The notes under the pieces: generated by a model
The model's database searches: none
What the model saw: only the letters and a program-made list of their open reading frames with translations
What the model was told of the DNA's origin: nothing
Translations under genes and position numbers: made by a program
In this document: positions 28,425-38,880 of the stretch, piece after piece
Position numbering within the stretch: the first letter of the stretch is position 1
Layout: every line of letters starts with the position of its first letter
Assembly (NCBI RefSeq): GCF_024347135.1
Contig: NZ_AP024908.1
Coordinates: 434,001 to 498,000 of the forward strand
Length of the DNA stretch: 64,000 nucleotides
Reading direction: 5' to 3'
Source of the DNA: Vibrio spartinae
GTDB taxonomy: Bacteria > Pseudomonadota > Gammaproteobacteria > Enterobacterales > Vibrionaceae

Positions 28425-29393
28425 ATGGATGACCTTTCTCCCTCAGACTTAAAAACCATCCTGCATTCTAAACGTGCCAATATGTATTACTTGGAATATT
28501 GCCGGGTGATGCAAAAAGACGGACGCGTGCTGTATCTCACCGAATCGAAAAAAGAAAACCTCTATTACAACATCCCCATTGCCAATACCACGGTATTACT
28601 GCTTGGTAATGGCACATCCATTACGCAGGCAGCCATGCGCATGTTATCTCAGGCTGGCGTGTTAGTTGGGTTTTGTGGCGGTGGCGGGACGCCACTGCAT
28701 ATGGCGACAGAAGTTGAATGGTTTACCCCGCAAAGTGAATATCGCCCGACCGAATATCTGCAAGGCTGGCTCGCTTTTTGGTTTGATGATGCAAAACGCC
28801 TTGATGTTGCCAAACAATTTCAAAATGCCCGTATTGACTACTTACAGTCGGTATGGTCGAAAGATCGTGAATTAAAAAGCCATGGCTTTGTCTTTCAGGA
28901 TGAGGCCATCCAAACCGCTTTAGCCACTTTTCATCAGCGGACCGATAAAGCGACCCAAACCGCAGAATTACTGCTGACCGAAGCTCAACTGACCAAGGTA
29001 CTATACAAATACGCTGCCAATAATACCGGGCTGAAAAACTTTACCCGTCAACATGATTCCACCACGCTTGCCAATGATTTTCTTAATCATGGTAACTATT
29101 TAGCGTATGGCTTGGCGGCCAGTTGTTTATGGGTGTTGGGGATCCCACATGGGTTTGCGGTGATGCATGGTAAAACCCGACGTGGGGCGCTGGTGTTTGA
29201 TGTGGCTGATTTGATTAAAGATGCGGTGGTGCTGCCATGGGCATTTGTCTGTGCCAAAGAAAATGCAACTGAGCAAGAGTTTCGTCAGCAAGTGCTGCAA
29301 GCTTTTATCGATCATCAATCGATGGCCTTGATGTTTAATACCATCAAAGCCATTGCTTTGGGGGAATCTGTTCAGTCAGGAGACCCCGCATAA
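28425..29393 (+). CDS. cas1: Cas1, type I-F CRISPR integrase
   Basis: A 322-residue Cas1 of the I-F type. The metal-binding glutamate lies in LLTEAQLTKVLYKYAA, and the histidine and aspartate lie in GFAVMHGKTRRGALVFDVADLIKD. With the Cas2 domain of the next gene it inserts new spacers at the leader end. TAATG overlap with cas3 implies coupled translation. It is the only adaptation gene set in the window and must serve all twelve arrays. Confidence 0.95.
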   Translation: MDDLSPSDLKTILHSKRANMYYLEYCRVMQKDGRVLYLTESKKENLYYNIPIANTTVLLLGNGTSITQAAMRMLSQAGVLVGFCGGGGTPLHMATEVEWFTPQSEYRPTEYLQGWLAFWFDDAKRLDVAKQFQNARIDYLQSVWSKDRELKSHGFVFQDEAIQTALATFHQRTDKATQTAELLLTEAQLTKVLYKYAANNTGLKNFTRQHDSTTLANDFLNHGNYLAYGLAASCLWVLGIPHGFAVMHGKTRRGALVFDVADLIKDAVVLPWAFVCAKENATEQEFRQQVLQAFIDHQSMALMFNTIKAIALGESVQSGDPA

Positions 29394-32300
29394 TGATGGT
29401 GACCTTTGTCTCTGAGTGCGAAAAGAATGCCCTCAAGAAAACCCGCCGTGTTTTAGATGCATTTGCTGATCGAATCGGTAACAACACTTGGCAAACTTTG
29501 ATCACCGAAGATGGCTTACAAACCGTAAGAAAAATGCTCAAACAGACCGCCAGTCGCAGTACCGCGGTGAGTTGTCATTGGATTCGCAGCCGCTCTCGGA
29601 GTCAACTGCTATGGGTGGTGGGTAATCGGGCTCAGTTTAATTTAGACGGTCTGGTCGCGGTGAACCGCACCTCACTCAACCTTGAACACCGCGAATGGGA
29701 ATCCGGCTGGTATTTGCATGAAATAGTGGCCTTAGCCAGCGCAGTCGCGGGGCTGTTTCATGATTTTGGTAAAGCGAATGCATTGTTCCAACACAAGCTA
29801 CAAGGGACAACGCAGCACAAAGGAGAGCCGTATCGCCATGAATGGATCTCACTGCGCCTGTTTGAAGCGTTCACCAAAGGAAAAACCGACTCGGAATGGA
29901 TCCAACAACTGGCGCAATTCACCGATCCCACAGTCGCAAAACAGTGGGATACCCAACTGACCCAAGCGATGTTTATCGATGCGCCGGATGCCCTGCAAAA
30001 TCCGTTTGCTCAATTCGCACCTTTTGCCAAACTCATCGCATGGTTGGTGGTGTCACATCACCGGTTACCGAAAAATAATGACCGCGCTAAGCCCGTGAAT
30101 ATTGAGGAAATGGCGGGCTGGTTAGACAAAGATTTTGATTGTCATTGGAATTCTCCCAACGCGCTGGACCTGTCTCAATATAGTCCACAAGCCTTGCAAG
30201 AGAATTGGACATTCCCCCATGGTACACCGATGCTCAGCCGGACTTGGCAAAGAAAAGCCGCCAAGCTGGCGCTGCGTTTGCAAAAGACCCCATTACTCGT
30301 AAGCAGTCCGATCCCTTGGTTCGAACAGCGTTTTGTCAGTCACATGGCGCGCTTATCACTGATGTTGGCCGATCATTACTATTCCTCTCTCAGTTTGGCC
30401 GAGGGCAAAACCGCGTGGCAAGATCCGGCTTATCAAGCCGTTGCCAATACCGACCGACCATCTGCGCATGACTCAAGCACCGTGCCGAAGCAGCAATTAG
30501 ATGAACACAATATTGGTGTCTGTGTGAATGCGCAGCGATTTGCCCGCAATTTACCCGCACTGAAATACACCTTACCGGCCATTACCCAACATCGGATCTT
30601 CTCTAAAAGTGCCGGTATTGAAAAATACCGCTGGCAAGATAAAGCTTATGCCAAGGCTAAAATCATTGCGAAAGCCACGGAGCGGCAAGGTTTTTTTGGT
30701 GTGAATATGGCCTCCACCGGCTGTGGTAAAACCATTGCTAATGCCCGTTTTATGTATGGGCTGGCGGATGAGCGGGAAGGGTGCCGGTTCTCGGTGGCGT
30801 TAGGGTTAAGGACTTTAACACTGCAAACCGGTGATGCTTACCGTGATTTATTAAAACTGGGTGATGACGATCTGGCGGTTCTGATTGGCTCGCAAGCCGT
30901 ACAGGCACTGCATCAACTGAATCATAGCGCGACCAATCATGGCAGTGAATCGGCAGAAGATTGGTTTGAACAGTTGTTCATTCACTATGAAGGGCAAATT
31001 TACGATGGCCGACTGAAGCACTGGCTCAGCGCCAGCCCAAAATTAGAACAACTGGTCAGTGCGCCGATTCTGGTTAGCACGATTGATCACCTTATGCCCG
31101 CAACCGAAAGCCAACGTGGTGGCAAACAGATCGCACCGATGCTGCGATTACTCACCGCCGATTTAGTGCTGGATGAGCCGGATGATTTCGGTTTAGAAGA
31201 TCTGCCCGCTTTGTGCCGTTTGGTGAACTGGGCCGGAATGCTTGGTTCACGGGTTTTGTTGTCCTCCGCCACTTTGCCGCCTTCGTTAATCAAAACCTTA
31301 TTTGATGCCTACCAAGCAGGCCGTAAGCAATACAATCAGGCGCAATTTGCCGACCAAAAACAGCCCCCGATTTGGTGCGGCTGGATTGATGAATTCACCA
31401 CGCACACCCAAGAAATCACGCAACTCAGTGATTTTACTGCCATGCATCGCCAATTTGTGGATAAACGTGTCACCAAGCTGAGCAACAACGATCTGCCACT
31501 CCGCCAAGGGAAGATTGTCACGGTTGAGCCGCTTACTCTCACCGATTCTATGCAGCGCTCAGAACGTCATCACGCGATTTACGATCATGTGGCTCACACA
31601 TTATATGAGCAGATTCATCAGTTACATCAGGCGCACACTGTCGAAGCGCCAAACGGTAAACGAGTTTCACTGGGGGTGATTCGGATGGCGAATATCAACC
31701 CGATGGTGGCTACCGCACAGGCGCTCACGCAGTTACAACCCCTGCCGAATTTTAGAATCTGCTACTGTGTGTATCACGCACAGTTTCCACTGGCACTCCG
31801 TTCCGACAAAGAGCACAAACTAGACCGGATTCTTGATCGTCACGATCCCGAAGCATTATGGCAATATCCCGAAGTCAAACACGTTTTAGAGACCGCCAGC
31901 GAAGAGAACATCGTTTTTGTGGTGCTCGGCACGTCAGTGGTCGAAGTCGGGCGCGATCATGACTACGACTGGGCGATTGCAGAACCCAGCTCGATGCGGG
32001 CGCTGATTCAGTTGGCCGGGCGGATTCAACGTCATCGCCGGCAAATCCCGACACAACCGAATCTCATGGTACTCAATCAAAATATCAAAGCGCTGAAAGG
32101 TGAGTCGGTGGCGTATTGTCATCCGGGCTTTGAAAGCAAAGCGCTGCCTTTGGCCTGTCATGATATCTCTGAATTGCTGCAAGGTGAGTTGGCCCATATC
32201 TCAGCGATAACACGCGTGAAAGAACCTGATTTTGGATTTGTTGACCTACAAATTGATCAAAGCAAAGGGGAAAGGTTCGCCACACCCGTTCAGCGATTGA

Positions 32301-32788
32301 CCGTGCAAGAACACCGCGCGCTGCGCTTTGCATTAACCCGTTTAGACCGAGAGAAAATCCCGCTCGCGTATCAGTCAAACAAAGAAGCCTGTTTGTGGTG
32401 GGCTCAACCCCATGCGATGTGGAACGCCGAGTTTATACGACAAACCGAGTTTCGCAAATCCGCACCACAGGAGCCGTTTGTGTTGCGCTGTGATGAAGAA
32501 GAACAGCTTGAGTGGTGCCAACTGGATACGTCATGTCAACCGTATCGGTATGTCTCTCAATCTACGCGCTTTCACACCGTTGAGTTGCAAATGGCACCGG
32601 GCTGTCAGTGGTGGTTCACACCCTCTCCGCTTGATATTTATACGCAGTTCGCGGAACAGTTTGGCCAGCCATTGACCCGAATTAGCAGCCGGTTGGGAGA
32701 AATACAACTGCGTACCGGCAAACAAGATCAAACCATTGAGTGGGCTTGGCATGAGCAACTCGGTGTGTTTCAACCAGAAAATCAATAA
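29393..32788 (+). CDS. cas3: Cas2-Cas3 fusion nuclease-helicase, type I-F
   Basis: A 1131-residue protein. Residues 1 to about 90 form the fused Cas2 domain found only in I-F. The HD nuclease carries GLFHDFGKANALFQ near residue 122. The SF2 helicase has Walker A in STGCGKTIANARF (about 443), a DEPD box in LVLDEPDDFG (about 591) and SSATLPPS (about 624). It degrades DNA flagged by the Csy complex and works with Cas1 in adaptation. Motifs look intact. Confidence 0.95.
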   Translation: MMVTFVSECEKNALKKTRRVLDAFADRIGNNTWQTLITEDGLQTVRKMLKQTASRSTAVSCHWIRSRSRSQLLWVVGNRAQFNLDGLVAVNRTSLNLEHREWESGWYLHEIVALASAVAGLFHDFGKANALFQHKLQGTTQHKGEPYRHEWISLRLFEAFTKGKTDSEWIQQLAQFTDPTVAKQWDTQLTQAMFIDAPDALQNPFAQFAPFAKLIAWLVVSHHRLPKNNDRAKPVNIEEMAGWLDKDFDCHWNSPNALDLSQYSPQALQENWTFPHGTPMLSRTWQRKAAKLALRLQKTPLLVSSPIPWFEQRFVSHMARLSLMLADHYYSSLSLAEGKTAWQDPAYQAVANTDRPSAHDSSTVPKQQLDEHNIGVCVNAQRFARNLPALKYTLPAITQHRIFSKSAGIEKYRWQDKAYAKAKIIAKATERQGFFGVNMASTGCGKTIANARFMYGLADEREGCRFSVALGLRTLTLQTGDAYRDLLKLGDDDLAVLIGSQAVQALHQLNHSATNHGSESAEDWFEQLFIHYEGQIYDGRLKHWLSASPKLEQLVSAPILVSTIDHLMPATESQRGGKQIAPMLRLLTADLVLDEPDDFGLEDLPALCRLVNWAGMLGSRVLLSSATLPPSLIKTLFDAYQAGRKQYNQAQFADQKQPPIWCGWIDEFTTHTQEITQLSDFTAMHRQFVDKRVTKLSNNDLPLRQGKIVTVEPLTLTDSMQRSERHHAIYDHVAHTLYEQIHQLHQAHTVEAPNGKRVSLGVIRMANINPMVATAQALTQLQPLPNFRICYCVYHAQFPLALRSDKEHKLDRILDRHDPEALWQYPEVKHVLETASEENIVFVVLGTSVVEVGRDHDYDWAIAEPSSMRALIQLAGRIQRHRRQIPTQPNLMVLNQNIKALKGESVAYCHPGFESKALPLACHDISELLQGELAHISAITRVKEPDFGFVDLQIDQSKGERFATPVQRLTVQEHRALRFALTRLDREKIPLAYQSNKEACLWWAQPHAMWNAEFIRQTEFRKSAPQEPFVLRCDEEEQLEWCQLDTSCQPYRYVSQSTRFHTVELQMAPGCQWWFTPSPLDIYTQFAEQFGQPLTRISSRLGEIQLRTGKQDQTIEWAWHEQLGVFQPENQ

Positions 32789-32797
32789 GGAAGGCGA

Positions 32798-34153
32798 ATG
32801 GACGAAACATTAAGTGCCGCAATCGCGGCATATATCGAACAGCGCAAACAGACCAAGCTTGAGCCGTTGCAAAAAGCGCTCAATAAAGCGCTGGCGCAAA
32901 GCGATGACCCGGTCGCCATTGCACAGGCGCAAGCTGAATATCATGAAAAGGCGGAGCCCATTGAAACGGCTTATGATCCGGTGACTTGGTTAACCGATGC
33001 GGCATCCAAGGCTAATAAAATATCAGTAGCAACACATGTTCCTAAATTTACTCACAGTAGCGCCAAAGCAAGTAGTGTTATTGTTGTTCCTGAAAATAAT
33101 GGTACAAGTAAATATCTGACTACATCTTCTTTAAAAGAGGTTTTGTTAGATTTCAGTGTTTCTGACGCTAAACTATTACCAATTGCTGGGCTATTACAAC
33201 TTGAAGTCAATGGAGAATCACTACTAACTCAAGTTCGAGAAAATACCATTGACGCACTAGCAGAATTTACTCAGGATGCCGCTTTATTAAAATCATGGCT
33301 ACTTGGTTTTAGTCAAGCTCTTAGTGACGATGTAATTACATCTCACACATTAATGAAACAAGTTTATTTCCCGATCAATTCAAGTTTGACTCAGGAATAT
33401 CACTTACTCTGTCCAATTTATTCATCAACATTGGCTGATAACTTGTTTAATAAAATTCGTCGATCTCGTTTTGGTGACTCTATAGACATTCGTGATGCTC
33501 GCAAAAAGGGACTTTACGATAGCCGTATAGATATAAGTTTTCCCGCTACTGCTGTACAAAAATTCGGAGGAGATAATGCTCAAAACGTATCTCAACTGAA
33601 TAGTAAACGCTACGGCCAAGGCTTTTTACTCAATTGCGCACCGCCGACTTACCAAACGCAAACCAAACCACCGCTTCATCATCTCTCAATGTTTAATCGT
33701 CAATTTGGGTACCGGACCGCGACGTTAGTGCGTGAATTCAAAGCCTTTCTGGCCGGTTTGACCGAGCGTGATTGCAACTTTAAAACCCGCTATCAACGTG
33801 ACTACCATTATGTCAAACCGATGATTGATAGCTTGTTGAATTACATCGCTGATATCCAAGCGATTCCCGATAGCGCCGGTTGGACTCACTCACCGGAGTG
33901 CAACATGAAACGCGCTCATCAACTGTGTTTAGATATTCATAACCCAGACAGCGCTTTTCAGCGTGAACGGGAGCAAGGCGATTGGTTAGCCGTAGTGGCG
34001 AATGATTTTGCGCATTGGCTGTTACGCCAGTCAGACAACAAACAGGCATACCTGCTCGGGGATGTCGAACAGCGCTATTTTAAAAAACTGTGCTTCAATG
34101 AATTACGGGCTTTTGAACGGATGAACATCGTACCAGAGGAGCATCACGCATGA
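32798..34153 (+). CDS. csy1: Csy1/Cas8f, large subunit of the I-F surveillance complex
   Basis: A 451-residue Csy1 matching family length, with the conserved C-terminal half (LLNCAPPTYQTQTKPPLHHLSMFNR region, and HWLLRQSDNKQAYLLG). It binds the crRNA 5' handle with Csy2 and reads the PAM. The DNA is odd: roughly 33010-33610 is markedly AT-rich with different codon use, while both flanks match the rest of the operon. That suggests a recombined central segment. AAGGAAGG precedes the ATG; its end overlaps csy2 (ATGA). Confidence 0.9.
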   Translation: MDETLSAAIAAYIEQRKQTKLEPLQKALNKALAQSDDPVAIAQAQAEYHEKAEPIETAYDPVTWLTDAASKANKISVATHVPKFTHSSAKASSVIVVPENNGTSKYLTTSSLKEVLLDFSVSDAKLLPIAGLLQLEVNGESLLTQVRENTIDALAEFTQDAALLKSWLLGFSQALSDDVITSHTLMKQVYFPINSSLTQEYHLLCPIYSSTLADNLFNKIRRSRFGDSIDIRDARKKGLYDSRIDISFPATAVQKFGGDNAQNVSQLNSKRYGQGFLLNCAPPTYQTQTKPPLHHLSMFNRQFGYRTATLVREFKAFLAGLTERDCNFKTRYQRDYHYVKPMIDSLLNYIADIQAIPDSAGWTHSPECNMKRAHQLCLDIHNPDSAFQREREQGDWLAVVANDFAHWLLRQSDNKQAYLLGDVEQRYFKKLCFNELRAFERMNIVPEEHHA

Positions 34154-35139
34154 AGCATTATCTCTTATTGAAAAAAATAGCGGTGCAAAATGCCAACGCG
34201 ATTGCCGGGCTGACGTATGGCTTTCCGGCGATCACCAATTTTTTAGGCTTTGCCCATGCTTTATCACGCCAATTATCGCAACAGCTCGCGGTGAATTTAG
34301 GCGGTGTAGCGGTGATCAGCCATAAAAATACGGTTCATGCCCGTCAGCCTTCAGGGTGGGGGGATTACGTCTTTGCTTTAACGCGTAATCCGCTTACTCA
34401 GCAAGGTAACACGGCGCCAATCAACGAAGAAGGGCGAATGTCGATGCAAATTTCCCTGTTGATTGAAATCGAGGGGATCAGCGGTGGTGACAGACAAACG
34501 GAACAGACGCTGATTGATGCATTGAAAACACGGGTCCCGTCGATGCGTTTAGCCGGCGGGCAGATCACCCATATAGAAGACTATCAGTTATTAACCAGTG
34601 CGCACCAACAGCAGCACGCATTACGTCGGTTGATGCCGGGGTTTGTACTGATCGACCGCCACGATTATTTAGCCCGGCATTTTGCCCGGTTACAGCAGCA
34701 AGACCCGACTCTCACTTTAATGGATGCCTGGTGTGATTTTGCGACGCTGAAATACCGGGCAATCCCGCGGGAAGATGAGGCGCATTCAGCAAGCAGCGAG
34801 ACGCAACAAAAGGCGGTCTGGCAATATCAACCCAAACCGGAACCCGGTTATTTAGTCCCGATTGCAACAGGATATTGCGCAATTTCTGAATGCTATGCGC
34901 CGGGCAAAGTCGCTCATGTGCGTGATAGCTCTGTCCCGGTCGCATTCGCTGAAACGGCTTATTCCGTCGGCGAGTGGCTCAGTGTGCACCGTTTACAAGA
35001 GATACAGCAAGGGATCTGGCGTTACCACCATGATGACTCTTGGTATTTAGCGAGAGGCGGTCTGGTCGCGCAGATGGTTATCCCTCAACCAGATGAATAT
35101 GACAATCAAGCAATTGTTCCACAAAATTTACTGGATTAA
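34150..35139 (+). CDS. csy2: Csy2/Cas5f
   Basis: A 329-residue Cas5-type protein with the family N-terminus KKIAVQNANAIAGLTYGFPA and FLGFAHALSRQL. It caps the 5' handle of the crRNA together with Csy1. It overlaps csy1 by ATGA and precedes csy3 by 15 bp. Confidence 0.93.
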   Translation: MKHYLLLKKIAVQNANAIAGLTYGFPAITNFLGFAHALSRQLSQQLAVNLGGVAVISHKNTVHARQPSGWGDYVFALTRNPLTQQGNTAPINEEGRMSMQISLLIEIEGISGGDRQTEQTLIDALKTRVPSMRLAGGQITHIEDYQLLTSAHQQQHALRRLMPGFVLIDRHDYLARHFARLQQQDPTLTLMDAWCDFATLKYRAIPREDEAHSASSETQQKAVWQYQPKPEPGYLVPIATGYCAISECYAPGKVAHVRDSSVPVAFAETAYSVGEWLSVHRLQEIQQGIWRYHHDDSWYLARGGLVAQMVIPQPDEYDNQAIVPQNLLD

Positions 35140-35154
35140 CAAGGACATAAAATT

Positions 35155-36138
35155 ATGGCTGATCAAAAATTAAAAACTCCCTCCGTACTGGCATTTGAAG
35201 CGAAACTGATTCCGTCTGATGCCTTAATGTTTGCCGGCAACTGGGCGCAAAATGAATGGTCACCAATTATGGTGGGCGAAAAATCTGTGCGCGGCACGAT
35301 TTCCAACCGTTTAAAAAATGCGCTGGCGAATGACCCTGCCAAGTTGGATGCTGAGGTAGCAAAAGCAAACTTACAAACCGTCGATACAGCGGCATTACCT
35401 CATCATGCCGACACCTTGAAACTGGTTTTTTCACTGCGTGTGCTGGGTGGGCTAGATGTGCCTTCAACCTGTAACGATCCTGACTACCAACGCGCGCTGG
35501 CGGATAAAGTTCATCATTACCAGACAGAGACTGCATTCAAAGAATTAGCACAACGCTATGCGCTCAATATTGCCAATGGCCGTTTTCTCTGGCGCAACCG
35601 GGTCGGTGCTGAGAATGTCCGTGTGGTCGTTGACGTTGCCGGAGAAAGCTTCACCTTTAACAGTGATGAATATGATTTGCGCGTTTTTGAAACCAGCGAG
35701 CAAGTCGATCAATTAGCTGCGCTGATTCAGCAAGGTTTACAGGGTGATACTGTCTTTTTGAAAATTGCAGCTTATACCAAACTGGGGGAAGGTCAGGCGG
35801 TTTTCCCGTCTCAGGAGCTGGTCATGGGCGGTGGCAAAGGGGATAAAAGCAAGTTCCTTTATCAGTTAGACGGTCAGGCCGCGATGCACTCGCAAAAAAT
35901 CGGCAATGCCTTGCGCACCATCGATACATGGCATTCAGCCGTCGATGAAGTGGGCCCGATAGCGGTAGAACCATATGGTTCGGTCACGAACCGCGGCGCA
36001 GCTTACCGCCAGCCGAAAGAAAAAATGGATTTCTACAAACTGCTTGATAGTTGGATGTTAAAAGATCAGACACCGGCAATCGAACAACAACATTACATTA
36101 TGGCGATGCTGATTCGTGGCGGGGTCTTTGGCGAATAA
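35155..36138 (+). CDS. csy3: Csy3/Cas7f backbone subunit
   Basis: A 327-residue Cas7-family protein (Csy3 is typically about 340) with [19 protein letters not shown] near the start and [20 protein letters not shown] in the middle. Six copies normally coat the spacer part of the crRNA. Good AAGGA site. Confidence 0.93.
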   Translation: MADQKLKTPSVLAFEAKLIPSDALMFAGNWAQNEWSPIMVGEKSVRGTISNRLKNALANDPAKLDAEVAKANLQTVDTAALPHHADTLKLVFSLRVLGGLDVPSTCNDPDYQRALADKVHHYQTETAFKELAQRYALNIANGRFLWRNRVGAENVRVVVDVAGESFTFNSDEYDLRVFETSEQVDQLAALIQQGLQGDTVFLKIAAYTKLGEGQAVFPSQELVMGGGKGDKSKFLYQLDGQAAMHSQKIGNALRTIDTWHSAVDEVGPIAVEPYGSVTNRGAAYRQPKEKMDFYKLLDSWMLKDQTPAIEQQHYIMAMLIRGGVFGE

Positions 36139-36147
36139 GGGCAGGGT

Positions 36148-36792
36148 ATGAAATATTATCAAGACATTACCTTACTGCCGGATGCTGAGATCTCTCTCGG
36201 CTTTATCTGGGAGAAAGTTTATCAACAAATACACTTGATGCTGGTGGCGCATAAAAACGGCGCTGATGTCTCTGATATCGGGGTCAGCTTTCCGGCTTAT
36301 GGCGATCAAGCGTTTCCGTTAGGCAATCGGTTAAGGCTGTTTGCTGAAAATGAATCGCAGCTGAGCCGTGCCAGTGTGGCGCAATGGCTACAGCGTTTGC
36401 GTGACTATGTCCACATTAAATCGATCAAACCGGTGCCAAATGATGTGACGGAATACGCGTGTTTTTCTCGCTGTAATCCTAAATCGCAACAGCAGCGTTT
36501 AAAACAGCTCGACCGCAGAGTCGCCTGTTTATCACAAAAACACAGGGTTGATGAAACCGTGATGCGGGCAGAATTACTCAAATCAGTGCAGCAACAGACG
36601 GGGAAAAGTAAATTACCCTATATTCACGTGCAAAGCTTATCGACGCCCGCTGAAGGTCAGTCGTACCATAAATTTATGCTGTTTATTCAATGTGATAAAT
36701 CAGAGATCGCGCCAAATCATCGTAATGGTTTTACGTGTTATGGCTTGAGTTCGAAAGCAAAGGAGCAATCAACGTTTGTGCCGTGGTTTTGA
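36148..36792 (+). CDS. csy4: Csy4/Cas6f crRNA endonuclease
   Basis: A 214-residue Cas6f. The catalytic histidine is conserved at position 29 (YQQIHLMLVA), and the C-terminus has the typical GFTCYGLS..FVPWF. It cleaves each repeat after the CTGCC-GCATA-GGCAG hairpin seen in all arrays. It is the only Cas6 in the window, so any crRNA used by the Cmr complex must come from it or from an enzyme encoded elsewhere. Confidence 0.95.
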   Translation: MKYYQDITLLPDAEISLGFIWEKVYQQIHLMLVAHKNGADVSDIGVSFPAYGDQAFPLGNRLRLFAENESQLSRASVAQWLQRLRDYVHIKSIKPVPNDVTEYACFSRCNPKSQQQRLKQLDRRVACLSQKHRVDETVMRAELLKSVQQQTGKSKLPYIHVQSLSTPAEGQSYHKFMLFIQCDKSEIAPNHRNGFTCYGLSSKAKEQSTFVPWF

Positions 36793-36943
36793 CCTTTATT
36801 TTCAGAGGTTAGACCCTTTATTTTTTGCTCTTTAAAAATATCAATGAAAACAATAAGCTACAGAGCGGTGTTTTGAACAAGGTTAAACAGGGTTTTTCTG
36901 GCTAACACCTTGCTGTGGCTTATTTTTTCGTGATATGTTCATT
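36793..36943 (+). promoter_or_regulatory. CRISPR leader of array 3 (divergent)
   Basis: Directly after csy4; related to the island leader but with many substitutions (for example CTCTTTAAAAATATCAATG). It is the most diverged leader and may be the ancestral one tied to the cas operon. Confidence 0.7.
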
Positions 36944-37091
36944 GTTCACTGCCGCATAGGCAGCTTAGAAATACCGCTTCACTCAACTTTTCTTTCGTAT
37001 CACGTTCACTGCCGCATAGGCAGCTTAGAAATTCACGCTTAGTGGCACCGTACTGATGGAAACGTTCACTGCCGTATAGTGGGTAAGCAGA
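36944..37091 (+). CRISPR. CRISPR array 3 (2 spacers), downstream of csy4
   Basis: Perfect repeats at 36944 and 37004, 32-nt spacers, then a degenerate repeat at 37064 (GTTCACTGCCGTATAGTGGG) that is the 5' edge of the NTase-HEPN copy 2 cassette. Position right after the cas operon is typical for I-F. Confidence 0.93.
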
Positions 37092-37218
37092 ACTATTGCT
37101 TTGAATTGAATCGCATTTTTCCCAGTAATATGCGTAAAGTGAGGGTTGATGGTGTTCTTTGTCAGCCCCTTCTTTTATGCTAACCTCATTCATCCACAAC
37201 CAGCCCCATGCCACGACT

Positions 37219-38106
37219 ATGAAAACAACCCTCGATCATCTTCCCGAATATAAACAGCGTGAGCTGGCGACAATCTCAACGATTCTGCGTGACACGTTAG
37301 ATGATTATCTGCAAGGCAAAACGGGCAGTAAAAGTGAGTTTCGTATACTGAAAATCATCCTGTTTGGCAGCCATGCCAAGGGGAATTGGGTCAGTGATCC
37401 GGTCAATGGCTATATCAGTGATTACGATATTCTGGTGATCGTCAATAAAGCAGCGTTGGTTGAAGATTATGTGGTCTGGCAGTGTGCCGAAGAGCAAATT
37501 GATCGAAAAGTGAAATCGGCCCCATTGGGTTTGATTGTGCATGATTTGAACGAAGTGAATAATCGACTGCAACAGGGTCATTATTTCTTTAAAGATATTC
37601 GCGAAGAAGGGATAGAGCTATTTGCCGCGACGCCGAAACCACTGGCGGAGCCGGGTGATCTGACTGAGGACGAAAAACGGGAAATCGCCCGTAAGCATTA
37701 TGAGCAGTGGATAAAAAGTGCTACCGAAAGCATTAGAATGTTTCACCATGCTTTTAATGACTTGATGCTTAATGAAGCAGCCTTCAACCTGCATCAGGCA
37801 ACGGAGCGTCTTTTTGCCTGTACATTGCTGACTTGTACCAACTACCTGCCGAAGTCCCACAATATTGAAAAATTGGGGAAATTGTGTGCACAAATTGATC
37901 CGGTCTTTGCTGAGATTTTCCCGATGGACAATAAATTTCACCGTCGTAGCTTCCGTCGTTTGCAACGGGCGTATATTGATGCGCGTTATTCAGCCCACTA
38001 CGAAATCACCGAAGAAGAGTTGAATTATTTGGTGGCAGAGGTGCAGCGGTTACTGGGGTTGGTAGAGCGGGTTTGTCGGGAGAGGATTGGGGCTGAGCGC
38101 CCCTGA
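37219..38106 (+). CDS. Nucleotidyltransferase-HEPN protein, copy 2
   Basis: A 295-residue near-duplicate of copy 1 with intact GSHAKGNW and SDYDILVIV nucleotidyltransferase motifs and HEPN helices ending RAYIDARYSAHYEI. It differs from copy 1 mainly in one short segment (IKSATESIRMFHHAFNDLM against IENATDSIKVFHYTFHESM) and at the C-terminus. It is placed between array 3 and the next repeat block, after the cas operon. Confidence 0.8.
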   Translation: MKTTLDHLPEYKQRELATISTILRDTLDDYLQGKTGSKSEFRILKIILFGSHAKGNWVSDPVNGYISDYDILVIVNKAALVEDYVVWQCAEEQIDRKVKSAPLGLIVHDLNEVNNRLQQGHYFFKDIREEGIELFAATPKPLAEPGDLTEDEKREIARKHYEQWIKSATESIRMFHHAFNDLMLNEAAFNLHQATERLFACTLLTCTNYLPKSHNIEKLGKLCAQIDPVFAEIFPMDNKFHRRSFRRLQRAYIDARYSAHYEITEEELNYLVAEVQRLLGLVERVCRERIGAERP

Positions 38107-38880
38107 TGAGGGCTGTATCTTTACTTTGATTTTTCCAGCCTCCGGCTCCGAAATTTGACGCACAATCTTGTTTTTCGATTTCAGAGGCATCGGTGCTCTG
38201 TGCGCCAGTTCATCTTTCAGAGATGAAAGACGAACCAGAAAATCTTTTTTGTTTGGCTGAGTCGAACGTTGTCCAGAACCCGCTTTTACGGGCGTCCTGC
38301 CCGGAAAAGCCTAACCATTCTTCCTTGAATGGTTTTCTTGGTTGGGTGGCTTATTTGAATTGAGAGAAACATTTTAAGAGCCGACTTGAACGATGCACTC
38401 AGGGTAAAAATTCAAGGATGAATTTTTAGCTTTTCGTGAGCAGGAGCGAATAAAAGCGACCCTGATTACGCGCACTGAAGTCAAACTCAAGGCACTTTTG
38501 GGGACTTTTGCTGCTGGGCAAAAGTCTCTGGGGCGCTTTCGGAGATGCCATTGAAATCGGCAAAAGTAATCGCGCACCAAATCACAGCACCTCAATTTTT
38601 ATATCCAGCCTCCGGCTCTCCAGATTTGACGCACAATTACGTTCTGCGATTTCAGAGGCATGGGTACTCTGTGCGCCAGTAACTCTTGCCAAGATGCAAG
38701 AGTAACCAGAAAATCTTTTTTGTTTGGCTGAGTCGAACGTTGTCCAGAACCCGCTTTTACGGGCGTCCTGCCCGGAAAAGCCTAACCATTCTTCCTTGAA
38801 TGGTTTTCTTGTTTCAGCGACTGATTTGAGTTGAGTGAAACATGACAGAAGCGAAAGCCAACTTTATCGATGCACTCAGG
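38107..38880. repeat. Hairpin-repeat block 4
   Basis: Two rounds of the repeat, palindromes at 38309 and 38780, with TTCATCTTTC then TTACTCTTG-type hairpins (the latter preceded by AGTAAC here), and the ACTTTTGCTGCTGGGCAAAAGT allele near 38505. No gene. Confidence 0.75.

Noticed and set aside
28425..32788. Missing cas2
   Set aside because: Cas2 is the N-terminal domain of the Cas3 protein, as usual in I-F.
28425..36792. CRISPR-associated Tn7-like transposon (I-F3)
   Set aside because: cas1 and cas2-3 are present, csy1 and csy2 are separate, and there are no tnsA, tnsB, tnsC or tniQ genes; it is ordinary I-F1.
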